Shown: positions 1 to 7,927 of the stretch, piece by piece | Layout: each line of letters opens with the position of its first letter | Position numbering within the stretch: position 1 is the stretch's first letter | Assembly: GCF_026240945.1 (NCBI RefSeq) | Contig: NZ_JAPFPY010000007.1 | Coordinates: 62,001 to 126,000, forward strand | Reading direction: 5' to 3' | DNA from: Mycolicibacterium sp. J2 | GTDB lineage: Bacteria > Actinomycetota > Actinomycetes > Mycobacteriales > Mycobacteriaceae | Length of the DNA stretch: 64,000 nt | Translations under genes and position numbers: made by a program | The notes under the pieces: model-generated | Database searches by the model: none | The model's input: only the letters and a program-made list of their open reading frames with translations | Told to the model about the DNA's origin: nothing

Positions 1-485
1 GGGAAGTTCCACGGGGTGATCGCGCCGACCACGCCGACAGCCTCGCGGGCGATGGTCCGATTGGTCGGAATCCCCTGCGGTGTGGCGTGTCCCAAATCGG
101 TATGCCACGCATAGCCCTCCGCGGTGTCGGCGGCGAAGGCCAAGTCGTCGATCGGGCCTTCCAGCTGGGCGCCGGAGGTCAGCATGCGCGGCGCACCGAC
201 CTCGGCGATGGTCAACTCCCGAAGATCCTCCACGTGCTCCTGCATCGCTGCACGGAGCTGACGCAGACAGCGCACCCGTAGCTCGGTGTTCGTCGACCAG
301 TCGGTGGCGTCGAATGCGGTGCGGGCCGCGCCGATGGCAGCCGACATGTCGGATTCGTCGGCGTTGGCCGCCACGCCGAGAACTTCCTCGGTGGCGGGGT
401 TGATCGTCTGGAAGGTCCCCGCACCCGCGGTGACCAATTTGCCGTCGATGAACAACCGGCTCTCGCGGTCAGCCAGCAGTGGCAT
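1..485 (-). CDS. aldA: Aldehyde dehydrogenase, N-terminal part (runs off window)
   Basis: This encodes the first 161 residues of an NAD(P)-dependent aldehyde dehydrogenase; the catalytic half lies beyond the left edge. The protein begins MPLLADRESRLFIDGK, the usual opening of the family, then has NPATEEVLG and ends in AITPWNFP, the N-terminal cofactor-site motif containing the conserved Asn. The ATG is complementary to 483-485. It is divergent from the TetR gene at 660 with a 174-bp gap. In M. tuberculosis aldA (Rv0768) occupies the same place next to the TetR and CYP123 genes, which supports the name. The substrate is not known; an aldehyde produced by the neighbouring AdhB is an inference. 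Confidence 0.88.
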   Translation of the reverse strand, partial: MPLLADRESRLFIDGKLVTAGAGTFQTINPATEEVLGVAANADESDMSAAIGAARTAFDATDWSTNTELRVRCLRQLRAAMQEHVEDLRELTIAEVGAPRMLTSGAQLEGPIDDLAFAADTAEGYAWHTDLGHATPQGIPTNRTIAREAVGVVGAITPWNF

Positions 486-505
486 CGGTTCTCCCTCACA
501 CATTC

Positions 506-519
506 TGGACAGCTGTCCG
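506..519. promoter_or_regulatory. Putative TetR operator, copy 1
   Basis: TGGACAGCTGTCCG contains a perfect 12-bp palindrome (507-518) just upstream of the aldehyde dehydrogenase start. It shares the core GACA-N2-TGTCC with a second site at 653-666 over the TetR start. Two matched sites flanking a divergent TetR promoter region are typical of an autoregulated local repressor. The assignment to this TetR is inference. Confidence 0.45.
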
Positions 520-652
520 GTGGCTTTGATCCGAACGATAGACCCAGCCCACCGGCAGAGGCAAGGGTGGGTCGCCTATGCGGCGTCAATAGCGCTGTTT
601 TAGTGGCATTTTGGCAAAGCAACTTGCCCCGCACAGTCGTCGTCGGATAACT

Positions 653-666
653 TAGACATGTGTCCA
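653..666. promoter_or_regulatory. Putative TetR operator, copy 2
   Basis: TAGACATGTGTCCA overlaps the GTG start of the TetR gene and shares GACA-N2-TGTCC with the site at 506-519, though its palindrome is imperfect. A repressor bound here would block its own gene and the operon behind it. Confidence 0.4.
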
Positions 667-1271
667 GCGATGCCGTGGCGGCCGTCACAAATGAAGCCGG
701 GGAATCCCAGCGCAACCGCCGGCAGGAAGAGACCTTTCGAAAGGTCCTGACCGCCGGCCTGGAGATGCTGCGCGAATCCTCGTACTCAGACCTGACGGTG
801 CGGGCGGTGGCCGCCCGCGCCAAGGTCGCCCCGGCCACCGCCTACACCTACTTCTCGTCCAAGAACCACCTGATCGCCGAGATCTACCTGGACCTGGTGA
901 AGCAGGTGCCTTACTTCACCGATGTGAACGAACCGATGGCCAGCCGCGTCGAACAGGCGTTGCGCAGCATGGCGCTGGTGGTCGCCGACGAACCCGAGGT
1001 CGCCGCCGCGTGCACGGCCGCGCTGCTGACCGGTGCCGATCAGACGGTGCGCACGGTGCGCGACCGGATCGGCGCCGAGATTCACCGGCGCATCCGCACC
1101 GCCGTCGGGCCGGACGCCGACCCCCGCGTGGTATCCGCGCTCGAGATGACGTATTTCGGCGCCCTCGTCAACGCGGGCAGCGGAGCCTTCACCTACCACC
1201 AGATCGCCGACCGACTCAGCTACGTCGTCGGCCTGCTGCTCGGCGACGACACCCTCGGAGACCACCAATGA
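660..1271 (+). CDS. TetR-family transcriptional repressor
   Basis: A 203-residue TetR repressor. The N-terminal helix-turn-helix is clear: RRQEETFRKVLTAGLEML followed by YSDLTVRAVAARAKVAPAT and AYTYFSSKNHLIAEIY (about residues 20-75). The remainder is the helical ligand-binding domain. A GTG start at 660 gives the full HTH; the ATG at 658 is in another frame. The stop overlaps the CYP123 start (ATGA), so it heads the P450 cluster. This position matches Rv0767c of M. tuberculosis. Its ligand is unknown; a sterol or P450 product is a reasonable guess from context. Confidence 0.92.
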   Translation: MSSDAVAAVTNEAGESQRNRRQEETFRKVLTAGLEMLRESSYSDLTVRAVAARAKVAPATAYTYFSSKNHLIAEIYLDLVKQVPYFTDVNEPMASRVEQALRSMALVVADEPEVAAACTAALLTGADQTVRTVRDRIGAEIHRRIRTAVGPDADPRVVSALEMTYFGALVNAGSGAFTYHQIADRLSYVVGLLLGDDTLGDHQ

Positions 1272-2470
1272 GCCTGAACACCGCTACGCCCCTGCTGGAT
1301 CCATACGACTACGACTTCCACGAGGATCCATACCCGTACTATCGCCGGTTGCGGGACGAGGCGCCGCTGTACCGCAACGAGGACCTCAAGTTCTGGGCGC
1401 TGTCCCGGCACAGCGACGTCGTGCAGGGTTTCCGCAACAGCGTCGCACTGTCCAACAAGCACGGCGTCGCCCTCGATCCGATCTCGCGCAACGACGAGGC
1501 GCACCGGGTGATGTCGTTTCTCGCCCTCGACGATCCGGCCCACCTGCGGTTGCGCACCCTGGTGTCCAAGGGTTTCACCCCACGGCGAATCCGGGAATTG
1601 GAGAGCCGGGTCACCGAGATCGCGGTACAGCATCTCGATACCGCCCTGCAGAGCGACACCTTCGACTACGTCGATGATTTCGCGGGCAAGCTGCCGATGG
1701 ACGTCATCTCCGAACTGATGGGCGTGCCCGAGGAAGACCGGGTGCGTATCCGGGCCCTTGCCGACGGTGTCATGCACCGCGAGGACGGCGTGGCCGACGT
1801 GCCGGCGTCGGCCATCGAGGCGTCCGGCGAGCTGCTGGTCTACTACGCCGACATGGTCCGGCAGCGCCGCAACGGTGTCACCGACGACCTGACCTCGGCG
1901 CTGGTCGAGGCCGAGATCGACGGTGACAAGCTCACCGACGACGAGATCATGGCCTTCCTGTTCCTCATGGTGGTGGCCGGCAACGAGACCACCACCAAAC
2001 TGCTTGCCAACGCTGCATATTGGGGTCACAAGAATCCCGACCAGCTGGCTCCGGTGTTCGACGACCACGGGCTCATCCCGGCGTGGGTGGAGGAGACGCT
2101 GCGGTATGACACCTCCAGCCAAATCCTGGCTCGCGCGGTGGTCGAAGACCTGACGTTCTACGACACCACCGTTCCCGCCGGTGACGTGCTGGTGCTGCTG
2201 GCCGGTTCGGCCAACCGGGACGAGCGCGCCTTCGAGAACCCCGACGACTACCGCATCGGTCGCGATATCGGTTCGAAGCTGGTCAGTTTCGGTAGCGGAG
2301 CCCACTTCTGCCTCGGGGCGCATCTGGCCCGCATGGAGGCCCGGGTGGCGCTGACCGAGTTGTTCAAGCGGATCCGCGGATATGAGGTGGACGAGGCCAA
2401 CTCCGTCCGCGTCCACTCCAGCAGTGTCCGGGGATTCGCTCACCTCCCGATCACCGTCCAGCACCGCTGA
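1268..2470 (+). CDS. cyp123: Cytochrome P450, CYP123-like
   Basis: A 400-residue soluble bacterial P450 monooxygenase. The I-helix oxygen-activation motif AGNETT lies at 237-242, the K-helix ExxR (ETLR) at 276-279, and the heme-binding loop FGSGAHFCLG has its proximal Cys at 348. The ATG at 1268 overlaps the TetR stop and gives a normal start (DPYDYDFHEDPYPYYRRLRDEAP). Position between TetR and the SDR/CYP51 pair matches Rv0766c (CYP123). The substrate is not established. The ferredoxin encoded downstream is the likely electron donor for CYP51 and possibly for this enzyme too. Confidence 0.9.
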   Translation: MSLNTATPLLDPYDYDFHEDPYPYYRRLRDEAPLYRNEDLKFWALSRHSDVVQGFRNSVALSNKHGVALDPISRNDEAHRVMSFLALDDPAHLRLRTLVSKGFTPRRIRELESRVTEIAVQHLDTALQSDTFDYVDDFAGKLPMDVISELMGVPEEDRVRIRALADGVMHREDGVADVPASAIEASGELLVYYADMVRQRRNGVTDDLTSALVEAEIDGDKLTDDEIMAFLFLMVVAGNETTTKLLANAAYWGHKNPDQLAPVFDDHGLIPAWVEETLRYDTSSQILARAVVEDLTFYDTTVPAGDVLVLLAGSANRDERAFENPDDYRIGRDIGSKLVSFGSGAHFCLGAHLARMEARVALTELFKRIRGYEVDEANSVRVHSSSVRGFAHLPITVQHR

Positions 2471-2491
2471 CAGACCGAAAGGCCTTCTTGG

Positions 2492-3319
2492 ATGCCCAGA
2501 TTCGATCCGCTCCCCGACCGTCGGCCCGCGCTGGTCGCCGGTGCCTCCTCCGGTATCGGAGAGGCCACGGCGATCAAATTGGCCGCGAACGGATTTCCCG
2601 TCGCACTCGGGGCACGACGGGTCGACAAGCTGCAAGACATCGTCGAGAAGATCCGCGCCGACGGCGGTGAGGCCATCGCCGTGCACCTCGACGTCACCGA
2701 CCCGGATTCGGTGAAGGCCGCCGTCGAACAGACCACCGCCGAACTCGGCGACATCGAGGTGCTGGTGGCCGGCGCCGGCGACACCTACTTCGGCAAGCTC
2801 GAGGCGATCAGTACCGAACAGTTCGAATCCCAGGTGCAGATCCACCTGATCGGCGCCAACCGCGTCGCCGCCGCCGTGCTGCCCGGCATGCTGGAGCGCC
2901 GGCGCGGTGATCTGATCTTCGTCGGATCCGATGTGGCCCTGCGGCAGCGGCCGCACATGGGCGCCTACGGCGCCGCCAAGGCCGCCCTGGTGGCGATGGT
3001 GCACAACTATCAGATGGAGTTGGAAGGCACCGGCGTGCGCGCCTCGATCGTGCATCCCGGGCCCACCAAGACCGCCATGGGCTGGAGCCTGCCTGCCGAG
3101 CTGATCGGCCCCGCGCTGGAGGATTGGGCCAAGTGGGGGCAGGCCCGGCACGACTACTTCCTGCGCGCAGCCGATCTGGCACGCGCCATCACGTTCGTCG
3201 CCGAGACGCCGCGCGGCGGGTTCATCGCCAACATGGAGTTGCAGCCGGAGGCTCCACTGGCCGATGTGACGGACCGCCAGAAGCTGGCGCTCGGTGCAGA
3301 AGGGATGCCGACATCGTGA
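2492..3319 (+). CDS. Short-chain dehydrogenase/reductase (Rv0765c-like)
   Basis: A 275-residue SDR oxidoreductase. The cofactor loop is GASSGIGEA (about 17-25), an NAG-equivalent AGAGD follows the fourth strand, and the active-site Tyr-Lys appears as YGAAK. The gene lies 21 bp after CYP123 and its TGA overlaps the GTG of CYP51 (GTGA), so translation of the two is probably coupled. The tight link with CYP51 suggests oxidation or reduction of a sterol hydroxyl or ketone, but the sequence alone does not give the substrate. Confidence 0.88.
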   Translation: MPRFDPLPDRRPALVAGASSGIGEATAIKLAANGFPVALGARRVDKLQDIVEKIRADGGEAIAVHLDVTDPDSVKAAVEQTTAELGDIEVLVAGAGDTYFGKLEAISTEQFESQVQIHLIGANRVAAAVLPGMLERRRGDLIFVGSDVALRQRPHMGAYGAAKAALVAMVHNYQMELEGTGVRASIVHPGPTKTAMGWSLPAELIGPALEDWAKWGQARHDYFLRAADLARAITFVAETPRGGFIANMELQPEAPLADVTDRQKLALGAEGMPTS

Positions 3320-4671
3320 CGATTCTCAAAGAGGTGCAACGTGTTTCGGGCGGCGAGCAGGAGCACGGCCACCTGGAGGAATTCCGTACCGACCCGATCG
3401 GATTGATGCGGCGGGTCCGCGAGGAGTGCGGTGACGCCGGCTGGTTCCAGCTCGCCGACAAGCAGGTGGTGCTGCTGACCGGGTCGGAGGCCAACGAGTT
3501 CTTCTTCCGGTCCACCGACAGTGAGCTCAACCAGGCCGAGGCCTATCCCTTCATGACGCCGATCTTCGGTGAGGGCGTCGTGTTCGACGCCGACCCCGAG
3601 CGGCGCGCCGAGATGCTGCACAACACCGCGCTGCGCGGCGAACAGATGAAGGGTCACGCCGCCACCATCGAGAACGAAGTCCGGCGGATGATCGAGAACT
3701 GGGGCGACACCGGCGAGATCGATCTGCTGGAGTTCTTCGCCGAGTTGACCATCTACACGTCGACGGCGTGTCTGATCGGGCTGAAGTTCCGCAACCAGCT
3801 CGATTCCCGGTTCGCGAACTACTATCACCTGCTGGAACGCGGCACCGACCCGCTGTGCTACGTCGACCCCTACTTGCCCATCGAGAGCTTCCGTATCCGC
3901 GACGAGGCGCGGGCCAGCCTGGTCGAACTGGTGCAGGAGGTCATGAACGGGCGAATTGCCAACCCGCCCAGCGACAAGAGTGATCGGGACCTGCTCGACG
4001 TGCTGGTCTCGATCAAGGACGAGGAGGGCAATCCGCGCTTCTCGGCCAACGAGGTGACCGGCATGTTCATCTCGCTGATGTTCGCCGGGCACCACACCAG
4101 CTCGGGCACCTCGTCCTGGACGCTGATCGAACTGCTGCGTCACCCCGAGTTCTACGCCAAGGTGCAGGCTGAACTCGACGATCTCTACTCCGACGGCCAG
4201 GAGGTGAGTTTCCATGCGCTGCGCCAGATCCCGAACATCGACAACGCGCTCAAGGAGACGCTGCGCCTGCACCCGCCGCTGATCATCCTGATGCGGGTCG
4301 CCCAAGACGAATTCGAGGTGGTCGGGCACCCGATCCACAAGGGTCAGATGGTGGCCGCCTCACCGGCGATCTCCAATCGGATCCCCGAGGACTTCCCTGA
4401 TCCAGACGCCTTCGACCCGGACCGCTACAACAAGCCGCGCCAGGAAGATCTGATCAACCGGTGGACGTGGATCCCGTTCGGCGCCGGCAGGCACCGCTGC
4501 GTGGGTGCGGCCTTCGCACAGATGCAGATCAAGGCCATCTTCTCGGTGTTGCTGCGCGAGTACGAATTCGAGATGGCCCAGCCACCGGAGAGCTACCGCA
4601 ACGACCACTCCAAGATGGTCGTCCAATTGGCGCGGCCGGCGAAGGTCCGCTACCGCAAGCGCACCTCCTAG
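3316..4671 (+). CDS. cyp51: Sterol 14-alpha-demethylase CYP51
   Basis: A 451-residue P450, the same length as M. tuberculosis CYP51. It has the family I-helix signature FAGHHTSS with His259, ExxR (ETLR) at 314-317, and the heme loop FGAGRHRCVG with Cys395. The C-terminus (REYEFEMAQPPESYRNDHSKMVV) is nearly the M. tuberculosis sequence. It removes the 14-alpha-methyl group of lanosterol-type sterols in three oxidations. The GTG at 3316 overlaps the SDR stop. Mycobacteria do not make cholesterol de novo, so the physiological substrate is uncertain. The gene lies about 32 kb from the sterol-degradation cluster in this genome. Confidence 0.97.
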   Translation: MTILKEVQRVSGGEQEHGHLEEFRTDPIGLMRRVREECGDAGWFQLADKQVVLLTGSEANEFFFRSTDSELNQAEAYPFMTPIFGEGVVFDADPERRAEMLHNTALRGEQMKGHAATIENEVRRMIENWGDTGEIDLLEFFAELTIYTSTACLIGLKFRNQLDSRFANYYHLLERGTDPLCYVDPYLPIESFRIRDEARASLVELVQEVMNGRIANPPSDKSDRDLLDVLVSIKDEEGNPRFSANEVTGMFISLMFAGHHTSSGTSSWTLIELLRHPEFYAKVQAELDDLYSDGQEVSFHALRQIPNIDNALKETLRLHPPLIILMRVAQDEFEVVGHPIHKGQMVAASPAISNRIPEDFPDPDAFDPDRYNKPRQEDLINRWTWIPFGAGRHRCVGAAFAQMQIKAIFSVLLREYEFEMAQPPESYRNDHSKMVVQLARPAKVRYRKRTS

Positions 4672-4887
<216 letters not shown>

Positions 4888-4889
4888 CA

Positions 4890-5429
4890 ATGGCGTCACG
4901 CGAGCAACTCGAGGACTGGACCCAGCGCTGGCTGCAGGCCAACCGGGACGCCGAGGTGGCCGGCGACTGGAAACCGTTGGCGGACTTCTATACCGAGGAC
5001 GCCACCTACGGCTGGAACATCGGCCCCAAGGAAGATGTCATGTGCATCGGCCGCGCCGAAATCCGGGATGTGGCACTCGGTTTGGAGATGGAGGGCCTGG
5101 AGAACTGGGTGTACGAGTACCAGAAGGTGCTCATCGACGACAAGCAGAACGAGATCGTCGGCTTCTGGAAGCAGATCGCCAACAAGTCCGACGGGAGCAC
5201 CGACGAGATCTACGGTATCGGCGGGAGCTGGTTCCGGCTGAATGACGAGCTGCTCATCGAGTGGCAGCGCGACTTCTTCGACTTCGGGCATGTGCAGAAG
5301 GCCTTCATGGACCTGATCACCTCGGGTGACCTCACGCCGACCATGCAGAAGCGCATCGAACGCTCACTGGCCGGCGAGAAGTTGCCCGGTTACTACCCGC
5401 TCGGCCAGTCTCCGGTGCCCATCTGGTGA
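4890..5429 (+). CDS. SnoaL-like (NTF2-fold) protein, Rv0762c-like
   Basis: A 179-residue protein of the SnoaL/NTF2-like cone fold. The N-terminal half shows the fold's usual features: a long first helix ending in WLQANRDAEVAGDWKPLADFY, then TEDATYGWNIGP, and WFRLNDELLIEWQRDFFDF in the late strands. The function is unknown; related folds act as isomerases, dehydratases or small-ligand binders. ATG at 4890 is two bases after the ferredoxin stop. The C-terminal 40 residues (TPTMQKRIERSLAGEKLPGYYPLG) extend beyond the core fold. It corresponds to Rv0762c by order and length. Confidence 0.8.
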   Translation: MASREQLEDWTQRWLQANRDAEVAGDWKPLADFYTEDATYGWNIGPKEDVMCIGRAEIRDVALGLEMEGLENWVYEYQKVLIDDKQNEIVGFWKQIANKSDGSTDEIYGIGGSWFRLNDELLIEWQRDFFDFGHVQKAFMDLITSGDLTPTMQKRIERSLAGEKLPGYYPLGQSPVPIW

Positions 5430-5471
5430 ATCACCACCAAGCGGTTGCTTGGGAGCGGTGTGATGTGGCTA

Positions 5472-5486
5472 ACTAGAGCCTCTAGT
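5472..5486. promoter_or_regulatory. Perfect palindrome upstream of adhB, candidate operator
   Basis: ACTAGAGCCTCTAGT has 7-bp arms around one central base. It lies 35-49 bp before the adhB ATG, in the only sizeable gap of the otherwise tight cluster. An overlapping inverted repeat pairs AGAGCCTC (5475-5482) with GAGGCTCT (5496-5503), so the transcript could also fold here. A small hairpin CCAAGC/GCTTGG at 5437-5452 precedes it. It does not match the TetR sites at 506 and 653 or the KstR motif, so the binding protein is unknown. Confidence 0.45.
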
Positions 5487-5520
5487 CTTGAGCTCGAGGC
5501 TCTCGTCGAAAGCAGGAGAT

Positions 5521-6654
5521 ATGAAGACCAAAGGCGCTCTGATCTGGGAATTCAACCAGCCATGGTCGATCGAGGAAATCGAGATCGGTGATCCCGTCAA
5601 GGACGAGGTCAAGATCCAGATGGAAGCCTCGGGCATGTGCCATTCCGACCATCACCTGGTCACCGGCGATATCCCGATGGCCGGGTTCCCGGTGCTCGGC
5701 GGCCACGAAGGCGCCGGCGTCGTCACCGAGGTCGGCCCCGGCGTCGAGCACATCGCCCCGGGTGACCACGTGGTGTTGTCGTTCATCCCGTCCTGTGGTG
5801 AATGTCCGGCGTGCCAGGAGGGTCTGCGCAACCTCTGCGACCTGGGAGCCGGTCTGCTCGCCGGGACCGCGGTGTCCGACGGCACGTATCGCATCCACGC
5901 TGCCAAGAACGGTCAGCCCGTCATCCCCATGACCCTGCTCGGCACGTTCAGCCCCTACATGGTGGTGCACAAGAGCTCGGTCGTGAAGATCGACCCGTCC
6001 ATCCCCTTCGAGGTCGCCTGCCTGGTCGGCTGCGGCGTGACCACCGGGTACGGCTCGGCCGTCCGCAGCGGTGATGTCCGCCCCGGCGACGATGTCGTGA
6101 TCGTCGGTGTCGGCGGCGTCGGCACCGGAGCCCTGCAGGGTGCGCTCAACGCGGGTGCCCGCAACATCTTCGCCGTGGATCCCGTGGAGTTCAAGCGCGA
6201 CAACGCACTCAAATTCGGCGCCACCCATGCCTATCCGGACATCTTCAGCGCGATGGCCGGGGTCGCCGAGGTCACCAACGGCCGGATGGCGCACAAGACC
6301 ATCGTGACCGTCGGCGAGCTCAAGGGCGAGGACGTCGACCACTACATGAACATCACCGCCAAGGGCGGCACCGTCGTGGCCACCGCCGTGGCGAACATGG
6401 CCAGCAACGACGTGAAACTCAACCTGTCGATGCTGACGCTGCTGCAGAAGCGCTTGCAGGGCACCATCTTCGGTGGTGGCAACCCGCACCATGACATCCC
6501 GCAGCTGCTGTCGATGTACAAGGCCGGCCGACTCAACCTCGACGACATGGTCACCCGGCAGTACAAGCTGGAGCAGATCAACGACGGCTACCAGGACATG
6601 CTGGAAGGCCGCAACATCCGCGGCGTCATCCGCTACACCGACGCCGATCGCTAA
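5521..6654 (+). CDS. adhB: Zinc-dependent alcohol dehydrogenase AdhB (NDMA-dependent type)
   Basis: A 377-residue medium-chain zinc alcohol dehydrogenase. Catalytic zinc ligands are Cys40, His62 (GHEGAG) and Cys171. The structural zinc loop is Cys92, Cys95, Cys98 and Cys106. The nucleotide-binding turn is VGVGGVG near residue 198. The ATG at 5521 is preceded by AGGAGAT. It resembles Rv0761c and the class that needs the artificial acceptor NDMA because NAD is tightly bound; a link to mycofactocin is known for such enzymes but not shown here. A promoter gap with a palindrome precedes it, so it may be controlled separately from CYP51. Confidence 0.93.
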   Translation: MKTKGALIWEFNQPWSIEEIEIGDPVKDEVKIQMEASGMCHSDHHLVTGDIPMAGFPVLGGHEGAGVVTEVGPGVEHIAPGDHVVLSFIPSCGECPACQEGLRNLCDLGAGLLAGTAVSDGTYRIHAAKNGQPVIPMTLLGTFSPYMVVHKSSVVKIDPSIPFEVACLVGCGVTTGYGSAVRSGDVRPGDDVVIVGVGGVGTGALQGALNAGARNIFAVDPVEFKRDNALKFGATHAYPDIFSAMAGVAEVTNGRMAHKTIVTVGELKGEDVDHYMNITAKGGTVVATAVANMASNDVKLNLSMLTLLQKRLQGTIFGGGNPHHDIPQLLSMYKAGRLNLDDMVTRQYKLEQINDGYQDMLEGRNIRGVIRYTDADR

Positions 6655-6660
6655 CCCGGG

Positions 6661-7077
6661 ATGTCCGAATCCCCCGTCGTCCGCGCGTCCCAGGCGTCGT
6701 GGCGGTGCGTGCAGTCCGGTGACCGCGCGGGTTGGCTGGCCTTGATGGCCGACGACATCCTGGTCGAGGACCCGATCGGGGAGGCTGTCACCAACCCCGA
6801 CGGCACCGGGGTGCGCGGCAAGGATGCGCTGGCGGCCTTCTACGACACCAACATCGGACCGAACCAGTTGACGGTGACGTGCGAGGCCACGTTCCCGTCC
6901 AGTTCCCCCAACGAGATCGCCTACATCCTGGTGTTACGCACCGAATTTCCGAACGGCTTCGTCGCCAGCGTGCGCGGCGTGTTCACCTACCGGGTCGACG
7001 ATGCCGGCTTGATCACCAATCTGCGCGGCTACTGGAACATGGACGCGATGGAGTTCAGCGAGGCGACGGCCGATTAG
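6661..7077 (+). CDS. SnoaL/ketosteroid-isomerase-like protein (Rv0760c-like)
   Basis: A 138-residue NTF2-fold protein like Rv0760c of M. tuberculosis, whose fold resembles ketosteroid isomerase and which is known to bind steroids. It carries EDPIGEAVTNPDGTGVRGKDAL and GVFTYRVDDAGLITNLRGYW. It starts six bases after adhB. A clear paralogue lies at 56334-56753 in the sterol degradation part of the window, sharing the DPIG, GTG-RGK and GVFTYRV blocks. Its exact reaction is not known; steroid binding or double-bond isomerisation is an inference. Confidence 0.88.
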   Translation: MSESPVVRASQASWRCVQSGDRAGWLALMADDILVEDPIGEAVTNPDGTGVRGKDALAAFYDTNIGPNQLTVTCEATFPSSSPNEIAYILVLRTEFPNGFVASVRGVFTYRVDDAGLITNLRGYWNMDAMEFSEATAD

Positions 7078-7084
7078 CGCGCTG

Positions 7085-7927
7085 TTGGCCGGGCGGGCCG
7101 CCGTGGTGGTCGGCGGGACCCGCGGGATCGGTCTGGCCGTCGCCGAGTTGCTGGCCGCCGAGGGTGTGTCGGTGGTGGTCAACGGCCGCGACGCCGACGC
7201 CACCGAGCAGGCCGCCCAGCAGGTTTCGGGTATCGGCTTCGCCGGTTCACCGGCCGATCCGGTAGTGGCCGACGGGCTGATCGGGGCATGCGTACGGGCT
7301 TACGGTCGGATCGACATCTTGGTCAACTGTGCCGGCACCGCCGAACCGGTCGGATCCTCGATCCTGACCGTCAGTTCGGCCCAATTCCGCGATCTGCTCG
7401 ACGCACACCTGTTGACCGCCTTCGAGACGTGCCGAGCCGCCGCCCCGCACCTGGTCCGGCAGGGCTCGGGAGCGATCGTGAACACCAGCTCGTTCGCGTT
7501 CCTCGGCGACTACGGTGGCACCGGCTACCCGGCGGGCAAGGGCGGGGTGAACGGCCTGACACTGGCCATCGCCGCCGAACTCAAAGAGCACGGCGTTCGG
7601 GCGAATGTGGTGTGCCCGGGCGCGCGCACCCGGCTGTCGGAAGGCGCCGATTACCAGCGGCATATCGCCGAGCTGAACCGGCGCGGCCTGCTCGACGATG
7701 TCAGCGCCCAGGGTGCGCTGGATGCCGGCCCGCCCGAGTACGTCGCCCCCACCTACGGGTACCTGGCCAGTGACCTGGCCAAGGATGTGACCGGCCGCAT
7801 CTTCATCGCCGCCGGCGGGTTCGTCGGTGAATTCGCGCGCCCGAAAACCGGATTCATCGGTTATCGGGACCACAAGGACGCCGCACCCTATGCGATCGAG
7901 GACGTCCACGCCCTGATCGGCGGTTAG
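7085..7927 (+). CDS. Short-chain dehydrogenase/reductase
   Basis: A 280-residue SDR with a slightly unusual cofactor loop GGTRGIG in place of TGxxxGIG, NCAG after strand four, and active-site YPAGK. No ATG is available in frame before the TTG at 7085, which lies seven bases after the preceding stop. The C-terminus is longer than usual and ends KDAAPYAIEDVHALIGG. Its stop overlaps that of the convergent Lrp-type gene by four bases. It is the first gene of a block absent, to my recollection, from the corresponding M. tuberculosis locus. Substrate unknown. Confidence 0.85.
   Translation: MAGRAAVVVGGTRGIGLAVAELLAAEGVSVVVNGRDADATEQAAQQVSGIGFAGSPADPVVADGLIGACVRAYGRIDILVNCAGTAEPVGSSILTVSSAQFRDLLDAHLLTAFETCRAAAPHLVRQGSGAIVNTSSFAFLGDYGGTGYPAGKGGVNGLTLAIAAELKEHGVRANVVCPGARTRLSEGADYQRHIAELNRRGLLDDVSAQGALDAGPPEYVAPTYGYLASDLAKDVTGRIFIAAGGFVGEFARPKTGFIGYRDHKDAAPYAIEDVHALIGG

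Noticed and set aside
1220..3151. Long open frame on the minus strand opposite CYP123 and the SDR
   Set aside because: It is antisense to two genes with clear catalytic motifs; long antisense frames are a by-product of high GC third positions.
5472..5486. The adhB palindrome as a KstR site
   Set aside because: It lacks the AAC-N2-GTT core required by KstR.
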